A DNA stretch of 53,838 nt from an uncultured Clostridia bacterium (GTDB lineage: Bacteria > Bacillota > Clostridia > Oscillospirales > Ruminococcaceae): contig CALATN010000075.1 in the NCBI GenBank assembly GCA_937891895.1, positions 1 to 53,838 on the forward strand, read 5' to 3'. The translations under genes were made by a program, and so were the position numbers. The notes beneath the pieces are model-generated. The model had not been told where the DNA came from. It saw nothing but the letters and a program-made list of their open reading frames with translations, and did no database searches. Shown here one piece after another: positions 24,943 to 32,888 of the stretch; the first letter of the stretch is position 1, and each line of letters begins with the position of its first letter.

Positions 24943-25527
24943 TTAAAGCTTACCGATAATTGCATCGGCAATTCCGAATTTTATTGCTTCATCTGCATTA
25001 AGAAAATGGTCGTGGCTCATAGCTTCATTGATAGCCTTCTGCGTCTTGCCCGTGTATTCGGAAAGAAGCTTGCTGATGATATCTCTCATTGCCATAAGGG
25101 ACTCAGCCGTGCTTTTTACGGAGCTTGCAGAGCCTCCCGCACCGCTTGGAATAAGCGGCTCGTGTATCATAACCTCTGAGTGCGGGAGTAGATAACGTCT
25201 GCCCTTTGTTCCTGCGGCAAGAATTATCGCACCCATACTGTATGCTTTGGAAAGGCATACAATTGTCACGGGAATTCTTTCGCTGATTATTTTTATCACG
25301 TCAATCAGTGCAAGACCTGCCCTTGCTTCGCCGCCGTTTGTGTCAAGAAAAAGGGTAATGGGGATTTCATTCCGTGACATATAAATCATACTTTCGATAA
25401 GCTTTCCTACCGACTCGGACGTAATCGGACCGTTGAGAAAAAGCCGTCCCTCCGAGGTGTGAAAAGCGGAAAGACTCAGCTGATGAGTTCCCTGTGCGTC
25501 TTCCTTGATAATAAATCTGTTTTCCAT
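24943..25527 (-). CDS. ClpP-like serine peptidase, copy 2
   Basis: 194 residues. The triad is intact with Ser97 in SKAYSMGA, His122 in VMIHEPL and Asp173 in SHDHFL. The N-terminus has an extra stretch of about 20 residues (MENRFIIKEDAQGTHQLSLS) compared with copy 1, and the oxyanion-side motif is LDTNGGEARAG instead of NSPGGDV, closer to phage and Clp-like paralogues. It may form a mixed barrel with copy 1, as in organisms with two ClpPs. It is first in its operon, followed by the VirD4-like gene. A 26-bp palindrome lies in its promoter region. Confidence 0.87.
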   Translation of the reverse strand: MENRFIIKEDAQGTHQLSLSAFHTSEGRLFLNGPITSESVGKLIESMIYMSRNEIPITLFLDTNGGEARAGLALIDVIKIISERIPVTIVCLSKAYSMGAIILAAGTKGRRYLLPHSEVMIHEPLIPSGAGGSASSVKSTAESLMAMRDIISKLLSEYTGKTQKAINEAMSHDHFLNADEAIKFGIADAIIGKL

Positions 25528-25591
25528 AATAATTTCCTCCTGTTTTTGTGTTGACTACAGTTTAGCATAACTTTTCAAAAATCCAAAACGG

Positions 25592-25617
25592 GATTTGTAA
25601 AAACGTTTTTACAAATC
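25592..25617. promoter_or_regulatory. Perfect 26-bp palindrome upstream of clpP copy 2
   Basis: Half site GATTTGTAAAAAC followed by its exact complement GTTTTTACAAATC. No T run follows on either strand, so it is more likely an operator than a terminator. It lies 65 bp before clpP copy 2 and just upstream of a possible promoter (TTGGAT, 16 bp, extended -10 TGCTAAACT). A similar TGTTAAACT -10 precedes the regulator gene, suggesting common control. Confidence 0.7.
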
Positions 25618-25634
25618 TCAATTGACAATAAAAA

Positions 25635-25661
25635 AACTCCTGCTCGTAAAGAACAGGAGTT
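25635..25661 (-). terminator. Terminator of the triple-HTH regulator gene
   Basis: AACTCCTG and CAGGAGTT pair; on the minus strand a run of seven T follows. It starts nine bases after the stop codon. Confidence 0.85.
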
Positions 25662-25669
25662 CAAAAAAA

Positions 25670-27124
25670 TTAACTTTTAAGTATATCTGTTATCTTATTC
25701 AGCAGGCTGTCAAAATCAATTTCCGACATAGTAAGAATAGTCCACAGCCGCCATTCGTATGACCCGAAGGAAAGCATATAGTCGGTACGCTCCTGATTGT
25801 ATGCTTCCCAGAAAACACCGCCGTAATTGATGTTGGCAATTTCCGCTCTGCTGTCAAATGCGTCGAGAAGCTTTCCCTGCTCCGCAAGACGTATCATATC
25901 GCAGTATTCGGCTGTACGCAAAAACAAGCTTCTTTCATTGGAGTTGCTCCAACAAGGTAAAGGCATAACCATACCCTTGCTAAACTCGTCAAGTATGGCT
26001 TGCTTGTCCCTTTCGGCAAGTCTGCGGAACAGCTCGGTTATTCCCGAAAAGAAGGTGAAGCGGTCAACTCCGATATATGCACAATCAATATTCCGCATAG
26101 CCTCCGCAACGAGAAATTCATCAATATATTTCCCGAACAGCTCCTCAAGACCGTATTGCAGAACAGGCTTTAACGGAAAGTCATACAGCTTTTCAGGGTC
26201 AGTACTGCAAAGCCAATCCTCATTGAAGAAAACATATCTGTGATTAAGAATAATATTCTGAAGCTCCATAGGATATTTTCTGAATTCGGCAACAACCTTC
26301 AGACGTGCCTCTTCCTTGCTTTCTTCCATAAGCAGATTTATTTTTGCCGACTTTCTGAAAAAGCTGTCAAAATACATCAGCAGCCAGTTAAGACGCCATC
26401 TCAGCTGATGGGTTTTGTCCGAAGGATTTTGTTTGCAGTAATAGCGGATAATATCAAGCACGTCGCATTTTACCAGCACATCATAGGGATAATCGTTGTC
26501 ACTACGGAGTGACGCAACATCTTCAGCAGGAATATCAGCAAGCTCGGCAAGTTCATCATCGCTTACCGCATAATCAATAGCTTCAAGAATTTCGTTGAGC
26601 AGGTCAGCATATTTTTCGGTAATAGCCGCCGCATAATTCAAGCCAAGCTTCTTTTTAAGTCCCTCTCCGACTTCACGGAAGCCCTCCTTGTATCCGCCCA
26701 TTCCGTCACGGCATAAGCGGTAAAGACACAGCAGAAGTTCATATTGCTTACGGACGTGCAAAGACTTCTTGCTGTTTTTTATATCGTTGATTTCCTTCGG
26801 GGTAAGTCCCACAGCAGCGCCGATTGCCGACCAGCTTGTAACGTTGCTTCCTGTCAGAAAAGAGGCTGCCTGTTTGAATTGCTCCGCAAATTTTTCACGC
26901 TTTATATATCTGTAACCGCGGTAAAATTCCCTGCTTCGGAGATAATCAAGAATTTTCTTTCTGACAGACTCCGCACATTCCGCTGAACCGTCAATATAGT
27001 CACGGATAGCGTTGTCGGATACGCCTGCCGCCTGTGCAATATCAACCTTGGTGATATCAAGCTTTTCAATTTTATTTTTAAGGGTTTCCGCAAATTCATC
27101 AAGAACTATCTGCCGTCTGTTCAT
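25670..27124 (-). CDS. Large regulator-like protein with three predicted HTH segments
   Basis: 484 residues from ATG 27124 behind GGAGG (an upstream in-frame ATG lacks a site). Three XRE-like helix-turn-helix stretches can be read: ITKVDIAQAAGVSDNAIRDY near 24-44, TSWSAIGAAVGLTPKEINDI near 95-115 and VSDDELAELADIPAEDVASL near 180-200. The remaining 280 residues are helical, Trp- and Tyr-rich, and unfamiliar; they may sense a ligand or partner. Three tandem HTHs could bind a long palindrome such as the one at 25592-25617. It lies directly upstream of, and in the same direction as, the ClpP/VirD4-like genes and is separated from them by its own terminator. Confidence 0.7.
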   Translation of the reverse strand: MNRRQIVLDEFAETLKNKIEKLDITKVDIAQAAGVSDNAIRDYIDGSAECAESVRKKILDYLRSREFYRGYRYIKREKFAEQFKQAASFLTGSNVTSWSAIGAAVGLTPKEINDIKNSKKSLHVRKQYELLLCLYRLCRDGMGGYKEGFREVGEGLKKKLGLNYAAAITEKYADLLNEILEAIDYAVSDDELAELADIPAEDVASLRSDNDYPYDVLVKCDVLDIIRYYCKQNPSDKTHQLRWRLNWLLMYFDSFFRKSAKINLLMEESKEEARLKVVAEFRKYPMELQNIILNHRYVFFNEDWLCSTDPEKLYDFPLKPVLQYGLEELFGKYIDEFLVAEAMRNIDCAYIGVDRFTFFSGITELFRRLAERDKQAILDEFSKGMVMPLPCWSNSNERSLFLRTAEYCDMIRLAEQGKLLDAFDSRAEIANINYGGVFWEAYNQERTDYMLSFGSYEWRLWTILTMSEIDFDSLLNKITDILKS

Positions 27125-27245
27125 CTGCCGACCTCCAACATACATTTTTTTCAGTTTAACATAAATGAGAGGGTTTGGCAAGGTTGAATATCAGTACAGA
27201 GCGGCACGCAGACAGCGGTGTCTATTATTTTCATTACCAGAAACA

Positions 27246-27274
27246 TTGACTTCCATCCATATTTCCATTATAAT
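27246..27274 (+). promoter_or_regulatory. Promoter of first FN3 lipoprotein
   Basis: TTGACT at 27246-27251, 17-bp spacer, TATAAT at 27269-27274. Confidence 0.8.
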
Positions 27275-27316
27275 AAACTCACTGCAACATAATTTACGAG
27301 GTAAGGAGACTTCTCA

Positions 27317-28846
27317 ATGAAATTCAAAATAGCATTAACAATAATACTATGTATGATGTTGTGTTCCTGTGGAGCAGAAAAAAATCAGGCTGTTACCGAA
27401 GCAGAAACACTTTCCGAATCGTCGGCAACTGCTGTACAGACAACCGAAAAAATGTTTGTTGCAGATACAGCTTTAACAGAAAGTCAGAATGTGACAGTCA
27501 CATCAGAAATTACTGAAACTCACAAGCCTGTTGAAACATCAGTAAGCACTGAAACATCGGCAGAAGCTATAAAAAATCTTGCACCTGTTCTTACTGTCAA
27601 GAATATTGACAGCGAAACAAATTCTCTTTCGTGGACAGAGGTTGAGGGTGCTGAATCGTATATGCTTTATTTGCTGAATAATGAAACAGGTGAATTTGAG
27701 GAATACGGTGAAATCAAGGGTACTTCCTGCAAGGATAAAAATCTAACGCCGAATATTAAGTATACATATGCTGCAGCAGCAGTTTATGCAGACGAAAAGG
27801 TTGGGAAAATGTCGGAATCGGTTAGTATATATACCTACAGCAACTGGATAGAGAAGGTTCAGGGAGATTGGATTTATTACGGAAAATATGATGATACCAA
27901 AACATCAGTATACAGAAAAAAACGTGACGGAAGTGAAAAACAGCTTGTTTACGAATATCCGGAGGACGTTTATTTTTGGGGCGTTACTGACAAATATATT
28001 TATTTTTCCAAAAGTGAATTTGTTTATGACAGTAATGATTATGAATATTTACAGGATAGTATTATCAGAACAGATTTAAACGGAAAAAACGAAAAGAAAA
28101 TGTACAGTTCAACCGAAAGCTATTCAATCCAAAAATATGAAGTATATAAAAATATGTTGTTTTACAGTTACTATGGTGCATCAATGGAAACCGATTCTGG
28201 CAGTTATAGTTTGAATGTTTATGATTCAAACAGGGACATAGCAGAAGGATATCATAATATATATGACGGAATTTATCACGGAATAAGCTTTGTGAGAGAT
28301 AAAAATGATGTTTTGTATATTATGTGGCTGGAAGAAGAAATTGACCGTGAGGCTACGGAAAATTCAGAGTATGGTGATATTGTAACTAAAAAAACAGGTA
28401 GAATAGTATTATTTAATGCAGATACAAAGGAAAAGACTTATATTAATTACATAGATGACGGCAGTTTTGACAGTGCATCATTTTTAGCTTATATTGACGG
28501 AAAAATATATTTAAGAATACATGAGGGAATAATTGGATATATTTCCGAAGGTCAATCATTTACATCAATGGATGTCAGTGAGTTTGCAAATCATGAAACA
28601 GTAGATACCCGAAACGGAGATATATTTTATGAAATGAACACATATGAAAAAGGCTTGATAGTAAAAAATGAGCTGTTCAGACTTTCTGAAGGAGAAAGCG
28701 TTAAGCTTGTTGATTTATATTTTGATAATTCAGGGTATCTCGGACAACAGTATTCATTATACGGTAACTATATAATTTACATAAATCCTGATGGCAAAAG
28801 TGTTTATTATGACCTTACAACAAGCAAACAGATAGTTTTGGATTGA
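27317..28846 (+). CDS. Lipoprotein with FN3-like domain and propeller-like repeat region
   Basis: 509 residues. The signal peptide ends in lipobox LCSCG (Cys about 18), followed by a Thr/Ser/Glu-rich linker to about residue 90, then a fibronectin-III-like domain (LTVKNIDSETNSLSWTEVEG, then ESYMLYLLNNE and YTYAAAAVYAD), and a C-terminal region of repeated short strands (GDWIYYGKYDD, DKYIYFSKSEF) typical of DUF5050-like beta-propellers. It sits outside the membrane. The next gene is a paralogue with the same architecture. The ligand is unknown. Confidence 0.8.
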   Translation: MKFKIALTIILCMMLCSCGAEKNQAVTEAETLSESSATAVQTTEKMFVADTALTESQNVTVTSEITETHKPVETSVSTETSAEAIKNLAPVLTVKNIDSETNSLSWTEVEGAESYMLYLLNNETGEFEEYGEIKGTSCKDKNLTPNIKYTYAAAAVYADEKVGKMSESVSIYTYSNWIEKVQGDWIYYGKYDDTKTSVYRKKRDGSEKQLVYEYPEDVYFWGVTDKYIYFSKSEFVYDSNDYEYLQDSIIRTDLNGKNEKKMYSSTESYSIQKYEVYKNMLFYSYYGASMETDSGSYSLNVYDSNRDIAEGYHNIYDGIYHGISFVRDKNDVLYIMWLEEEIDREATENSEYGDIVTKKTGRIVLFNADTKEKTYINYIDDGSFDSASFLAYIDGKIYLRIHEGIIGYISEGQSFTSMDVSEFANHETVDTRNGDIFYEMNTYEKGLIVKNELFRLSEGESVKLVDLYFDNSGYLGQQYSLYGNYIIYINPDGKSVYYDLTTSKQIVLD

Positions 28847-28989
28847 AATAAGGCAAAGTGCTACTGAATAAGACTTTGCTAAACGAAATACTTCGAAATC
28901 AATTTTATCAATATATGATTGGTTTTCTTTAAGTCAGCTAAACAACTTTGATATTATACAATCATTATGAATATTAGGAGATATTAATA

Positions 28990-30549
28990 ATGAAAAAATA
29001 CATTTTTATACTTATTTGTTTGCTTGCATGTTTTTTTGTATGTGCTTGTAAGTGCGAAAATAATAATTACAATAATGATTCTGCCATGGTTTTATCGGAA
29101 ACTTCCGAAACAATGGCAAGCACAACAGAAATTAATAGTGTGGTTCATACATCATTTAGTAATTACAACAATACGGAACTGTATTCAGAGGATACAAAAA
29201 ATACAGAATGTATTATAGATACTAATCATGATAGCGAAACTTCAATCGTATCTCAATCTGACATATCCGCTCCACCAATTTTATCTGTTTCTAATATTGA
29301 CTGTACAACAAATAAATTGTCATGGAATGCTGTTGATGGTGCAGAATTGTACATATTGTATCTTTTTAATAAAAGTACCAGCGAGTTTGAAAAATATGCC
29401 GAGGTCAAGCAAACGTCATGCAAGGATAAAGAGCTTACACCTAATACGGAATATATTTATGCTGTCAGTGCAGTGTTTCCTGATGGGACTATCAGCGAAT
29501 TATCTGAAAGTAAATCTATATACACTGAAAATCAATATGGAAATAATATTGCAAATTTAAACTTTGAGTCAGATATAGTTAGTAATTCTGTCACAGGGCA
29601 AGGAAATATAATGTATATCTTGCTGGATAATGGTTCTATGTACAAAATTGACAAAAAAGAAGGAAAAGCAGATATAGTGAATGGCAATTGGCAGAACACG
29701 CATTATATTAACGTTATAGGAAACAATTTGTATTATTACCGTGAAACATTGGATGGTTACAACAATGAAAAATGTATTTGTTCATGTAATATTGATGGAA
29801 ATAACGAACAAATAATACTTAGTCTTTCTGATGAGTGCTTTTCAGAATATAAAGCTTTTGACAGCTGTTATATAGATTATTTATATGCAGTTAATTCAAC
29901 ATTATATTTCAGGGTTTATACTGTTCCGATGCACGATTTTCCTGCTACATTCATATGGTATTCAGTTGATACAAGAGGTGGTGTTCCTAAGAAGTTATAT
30001 GAAACCACTTCAAAAACAAATACTCAAATCATTTATGCGGATGAAAATTCGCTGATTTTAGGCAGTAATTATTGTGAAGTTTTAGGATATGATGATGACT
30101 GCGAAATATTTGGAGAATATGTATATGAGTATGGCTTGCTACAAACATTTAGTGTTGATGGCGAAAACATTAAAGAGCAAGAAATGGCTCTTGCCGATGA
30201 ACTTAGCCAAACTCAACGTTCAGCACTATATAAAGATTATAATGGAATATATTATATTTGCGATATAGATAATGCTCAAATTTATCCAATTGGAGAACTG
30301 AATTCAGTGTATCAACACGAAGATTTTATTTACTATACAACCTCAGATGGTGTATTTGAATTCTATAATGGTCAAATAAGAGAATTGTGCACTAATAATG
30401 AACATCAATATCGTATTTGTTATGCGGATTATAACGATATTGTTATTGAAAGGAATTGTTTTTACAAGTCAGAAAATGTACACAAAACTGAATATTGGAT
30501 TTTGAATTTAAACAGTTTGAGTAATGAACTTTTAATCAGCTTTGATTAA
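28990..30549 (+). CDS. Paralogous FN3/propeller-like lipoprotein
   Basis: 519 residues. Signal peptide ending FVCACK, with lipobox Cys near 20. A Ser/Thr/Asn-rich linker leads to an FN3-like domain whose SNIDCTTNKLSWNAVDGAEL and KQTSCKDKELTPNTEYIYAV closely follow the previous gene. The propeller-like part has diverged more, and this copy is richer in AT. Tandem duplication is evident. The spacing of 143 bases and the AGGAGATATTAATA site suggest its own or shared transcription. Confidence 0.8.
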   Translation: MKKYIFILICLLACFFVCACKCENNNYNNDSAMVLSETSETMASTTEINSVVHTSFSNYNNTELYSEDTKNTECIIDTNHDSETSIVSQSDISAPPILSVSNIDCTTNKLSWNAVDGAELYILYLFNKSTSEFEKYAEVKQTSCKDKELTPNTEYIYAVSAVFPDGTISELSESKSIYTENQYGNNIANLNFESDIVSNSVTGQGNIMYILLDNGSMYKIDKKEGKADIVNGNWQNTHYINVIGNNLYYYRETLDGYNNEKCICSCNIDGNNEQIILSLSDECFSEYKAFDSCYIDYLYAVNSTLYFRVYTVPMHDFPATFIWYSVDTRGGVPKKLYETTSKTNTQIIYADENSLILGSNYCEVLGYDDDCEIFGEYVYEYGLLQTFSVDGENIKEQEMALADELSQTQRSALYKDYNGIYYICDIDNAQIYPIGELNSVYQHEDFIYYTTSDGVFEFYNGQIRELCTNNEHQYRICYADYNDIVIERNCFYKSENVHKTEYWILNLNSLSNELLISFD

Positions 30550-30619
30550 ACAAAAGTGAAAAAACATCTGTATAACTGCTCACTACGACAGATTGTTGAG
30601 CGGTGAAAAATAAACGATA

Positions 30620-30686
30620 AAAACATTAAAGTAGACGTAATTATGGACAAAACAAAGCTTAAATTCATCAACCGCGGTATGCTGTA
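30620..30686 (+). pseudogene. 5' fragment of a second traX-like gene
   Basis: Matches 18051-18117 with few changes; the first 34 coding bases (30643-30676) are identical to traX 18074-18107. After the twelfth codon the sequence switches to GGTATGCTGTAATTT, which is the 3' half of the family-A terminator. The fusion is therefore a deletion between similar words (CGATATGCTGAAAT in traX and CGGTATGCTGTAAT in the terminator). The ribosome site is also mutated, AAAGTAG instead of AAAGGAG. Confidence 0.8.
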
Positions 30687-30793
30687 ATTTGTTTTTGCCA
30701 TTTCGCCCCACAATCCGAGCCGTTTCTCCTTTACAGCATTATATAATATATCGGACAGCGCAGGCTGATATATTATTTTGCGGAGAAACCGAA

Positions 30794-31006
30794 ATGAAGA
30801 AATACGAATATAAATTTGTGGAAATTCCAAGAAAAAAGGGGCTTAAAGTTAAGACAGGAGATACCTTTGAAGAATGTTGGAGGGTAATAACCACTGAAGT
30901 GGATAAGGGTTGGCGGTTGAAGCAGATTGTAACACCGTTTGACGAAAAGATAGGTGTATTTATACCTTGCAGCTATCAGATTATTTTTGAGAGGGAAGCG
31001 GAGTAA
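30794..31006 (+). CDS. DUF4177-like small protein
   Basis: 70 residues from ATG 30794 with GGAG eight bases upstream. The pattern KKYEYKFVEIPRKKG then TFEECWRVITTEVDKGWRLK matches DUF4177 proteins, small alpha/beta proteins of unknown function whose core is a Trp-containing GWRL strand. It lies between relics of a duplicated traX and virD4-like block, so it may have come in with that rearrangement. Confidence 0.7.
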   Translation: MKKYEYKFVEIPRKKGLKVKTGDTFEECWRVITTEVDKGWRLKQIVTPFDEKIGVFIPCSYQIIFEREAE

Positions 31007-31022
31007 AAGATATAATCTTCTT

Positions 31023-31075
31023 GACAACCCTTGACTTTTCGCCGCTTGTCATAAGCACGGTGCTGTCCCTCGGCA
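31023..31075 (-). pseudogene. 3'-end relic of a VirD4-like gene
   Basis: Matches 20853-20905, near the 3' end of VirD4-like copy 1, at 48 of 53 positions by eye, in the same orientation. The rest of the gene is absent. With the traX fragment at 30620 it shows that a copy of the traX-to-virD4 block once stood here and was almost entirely deleted. Confidence 0.75.
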
Positions 31076-31084
31076 GGGAATATA

Positions 31085-31130
31085 TGCAAAAAGAGCCGAT
31101 AAACTGTGATTTCTCACATTCATTGGCTCT
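31085..31130 (-). terminator. Terminator of the minus-strand sigma/anti-sigma operon
   Basis: AGAGCC (31092-31097) pairs with GGCTCT (31125-31130), with a nested TGTGA/TCACA; on the minus strand CGGCTCTTTTTGC follows. Confidence 0.65.
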
Positions 31131-31148
31131 GCAACTTATTATTCTATT

Positions 31149-31307
31149 TTAACTTTGTGCGATTACATATCCGAATAACACATACAGCACAAACTTTAAA
31201 ATTTGCCAGATAGGTATTTCTACACCCAAAAGTACGGGATTGTATGAATTTATCGGATTGTTTATAATCTTAACGATTAGTGCCGCTGTTTTGTTAGATT
31301 GATCTGA
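31149..31307 (-). other. Open frame without a start codon, possible membrane protein tail
   Basis: 52 codons reading INNPINSYNPVLLGVEIP then IWQILKFVLYVLFGYVIAQS, ending TAA at 31149-31151, just before the operon terminator. It looks coding (a membrane helix after an amphipathic stretch) but no ATG, GTG or TTG with a ribosome site opens it. It may be a remnant of a third gene in the sigma operon. Confidence 0.35.
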
Positions 31308-31320
31308 TTAATGTTCACAG

Positions 31321-32055
31321 TTAATTATCGATTACTTCAACAGATACGCTATCGTAATTTTGCAGTCCTGCAGAATAATTTGTTATATAAAAACGGTATT
31401 CTCCTGCCTTATCTGCAAGAAAATCTACAGACAGCACTTCACCGTCTGTTTTTCCTGAAAACACCTCATAGGCAACGTTATCGTAAATATATCCTATCGC
31501 AACCCTTTCGCCGTTTTTGTTAGTGTGGTATTCAGCGGTAAAATCAGCGTCAATTATTATTTTTGCATACTGATTTTCTTTAAAATCAAATCCGTCACCC
31601 AGTATCATCGTCTGTCCATTACCATAGGCAACTTTTTCAGATGTGAATTTATTTTTGTCTTTTTCTATGAGGTCAACAGAGTACATTTCAGTAGGAAAGT
31701 CCTCTTTTATTGAGCCTTTTGCTATAGGCTTTCCAATATCCTCTATGCTTGAAAAACCGTCAATGGGATACTGCGGAAGCGATTCAGCATAAATTATCTT
31801 GTCAGGATTAATGATAAAACCGGTTGTTGTATAGATGAACTGATTGAACTCAGACGATTCAGCTGCTACAACTAATGCACCCATTGTCATCGTCGCCACT
31901 GCTGCACAAACCGCAACCATAGGCTTTCTTGTTTTTAATGTCTTTTTTGTACTCATTTTCTCTGCCTTTTCTGTAACGCATTTTATGATTTCTTCATTTT
32001 CTGTCAGGGGAACAAGGCTGGAGAAAGTGTCGCTTATTATTTTCTTATAATTCAT
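31321..32055 (-). CDS. Probable membrane-anchored anti-sigma factor
   Basis: 244 residues. The cytoplasmic N-terminal 45 residues (ISDTFSSLVPLTENEEIIKC) are followed by one membrane helix (MVAVCAAVATMTMGALVVA) and an external beta-rich domain. It has no zinc-finger motif, like many anti-sigmas of the DUF4179 type. It overlaps the ECF sigma stop by 11 bases, which is the main reason for the call. The C-terminal AGEYRFYITNYSAGLQNYDS resembles a jelly-roll edge and may be the sensor. Confidence 0.7.
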   Translation of the reverse strand: MNYKKIISDTFSSLVPLTENEEIIKCVTEKAEKMSTKKTLKTRKPMVAVCAAVATMTMGALVVAAESSEFNQFIYTTTGFIINPDKIIYAESLPQYPIDGFSSIEDIGKPIAKGSIKEDFPTEMYSVDLIEKDKNKFTSEKVAYGNGQTMILGDGFDFKENQYAKIIIDADFTAEYHTNKNGERVAIGYIYDNVAYEVFSGKTDGEVLSVDFLADKAGEYRFYITNYSAGLQNYDSVSVEVIDN

Positions 32056-32527
32056 CGTAGCCCTCCTTCAAAAGCAAGTCTTTAAGCTGTTTTCTTCCTC
32101 GGTAAAGCTGAGAAGTTATCGCATTTTCCTTTACACCAAGAATATCAGCGATTTCCTTCGTGGTGTAGCCCTCAAAATAATGCATATAAAGCACAACACG
32201 GTTTTTTGATTTCATCTTCATTAAAATTTCAAGCAAGTCGTTGTCTATTTTTTCGGGAGCACTTAAATTTTCCGCCGCCTCAATAGACTGTATCCGCTGT
32301 TTCCATGGCGTTTTCAGTGCATTCTTGCACATATTCACCGTTACCCTTATAAGCCACGCTTTGGTGTAAGCGTCAGAGTCAAAATGTCTGTTGCAGATGT
32401 ATAGCTTTAAGAAAACCTCCTGCATTATATCATCTGCGTCATCCTTGTTTTTCATAAAGCATACCGCTGTGCGAAATACAACACCGCTGAAGTTATTGAC
32501 ATAGTATGTAAAATCTTTTTCGTTAAT
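32045..32527 (-). CDS. ECF sigma factor with an apparent ATT start codon
   Basis: 161 residues if started at ATT 32527. Region 2 begins right after the start (INEKDFTYYVNNFSGVVFRT then MKNKDDADDIMQEVFLKLY), and region 4 is YFEGYTTKEIADILGVKENA then ITSQLYRGRKQLK. An in-frame TAG lies directly before the ATT, and no ATG, GTG or TTG occurs until 32455, which would cut away the start of region 2. GGAGGTGA at 32533-32540 is ideally placed for ATT. So either translation starts at ATT, as in infC-type genes, or a start-codon mutation has crippled the gene. Its partner anti-sigma follows. Confidence 0.82.
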   Translation of the reverse strand: MNEKDFTYYVNNFSGVVFRTAVCFMKNKDDADDIMQEVFLKLYICNRHFDSDAYTKAWLIRVTVNMCKNALKTPWKQRIQSIEAAENLSAPEKIDNDLLEILMKMKSKNRVVLYMHYFEGYTTKEIADILGVKENAITSQLYRGRKQLKDLLLKEGYDEL

Positions 32528-32568
32528 CTATCTCACCTCCATCGTTCTTCTTTTGGGACGTCCTATCT

Positions 32569-32598
32569 ATAATACAATATTCAGGAAGCTATTGTCAC
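32569..32598 (-). promoter_or_regulatory. Probable promoter of the sigma/anti-sigma operon
   Basis: On the minus strand GTGACA, 18-bp spacer, TATTAT. A small palindrome GGACGTCC lies just downstream at about 32557-32564. Confidence 0.55.
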
Positions 32599-32762
32599 GC
32601 TTTTTTTATTTTTTTACCATACACTATACCAAAATAAATGGTAAACAATATAAAAACAGCAAAGACAATAAATTCTTTGTAGTGGCTTTCGTGAAAAAAC
32701 TGCATGGAGCTTCTCGGATTATTGCAAATAATAACGCATTTCGACGATATAGATAACAAAAC

Positions 32763-32777
32763 GTCGAAAGTTTCGAC
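32763..32777. promoter_or_regulatory. Dyad upstream of the esterase promoter
   Basis: GTCGAAA-G-TTTCGAC is a perfect 7-bp inverted repeat, followed at 32787 by another TCGAAAG. It is just upstream of the promoter at 32796, so it may bind a regulator. Confidence 0.45.
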
Positions 32778-32795
32778 AAAATTTCATCGAAAGCG

Positions 32796-32824
32796 TTGAA
32801 AACAACTTGTCGGGGTGTTACAAT
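32796..32824 (+). promoter_or_regulatory. Promoter of the esterase gene
   Basis: TTGAAA at 32796-32801, 17-bp spacer, TACAAT at 32819-32824. Confidence 0.7.
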
Positions 32825-32888
32825 ATAGAATGAAATGTTTCAAAATATATGACTTATATTCAAAGTGAAGAATTGAAAGGAGATTGTT

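Noticed and set aside
20818..25527. Part of a conjugative element
   Set aside because: The VirD4-like proteins lack membrane helices and there is no relaxase, VirB4, VirB6 or att site in the neighbourhood. The conjugation label is therefore not used for function.
20818..25527. Canonical ClpP-docking loop (IGF/LGF) in the VirD4-like ATPases
   Set aside because: No convincing hydrophobic tripeptide loop could be picked out; LGR, MGA and similar words are common by chance. The C-terminal L-x-G is noted only as a weak hint.
24943..25527. Crotonase instead of ClpP
   Set aside because: The full Ser-His-Asp triad in ClpP spacing and the MIHEP motif support ClpP.
25592..25617. The 26-bp palindrome as a terminator
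   Set aside because: The centre gives no loop, and no T run follows on either strand.
31149..31307. A confident third gene in the sigma/anti-sigma operon
   Set aside because: No usable start codon or ribosome site, so it is kept only as a low-confidence open frame.
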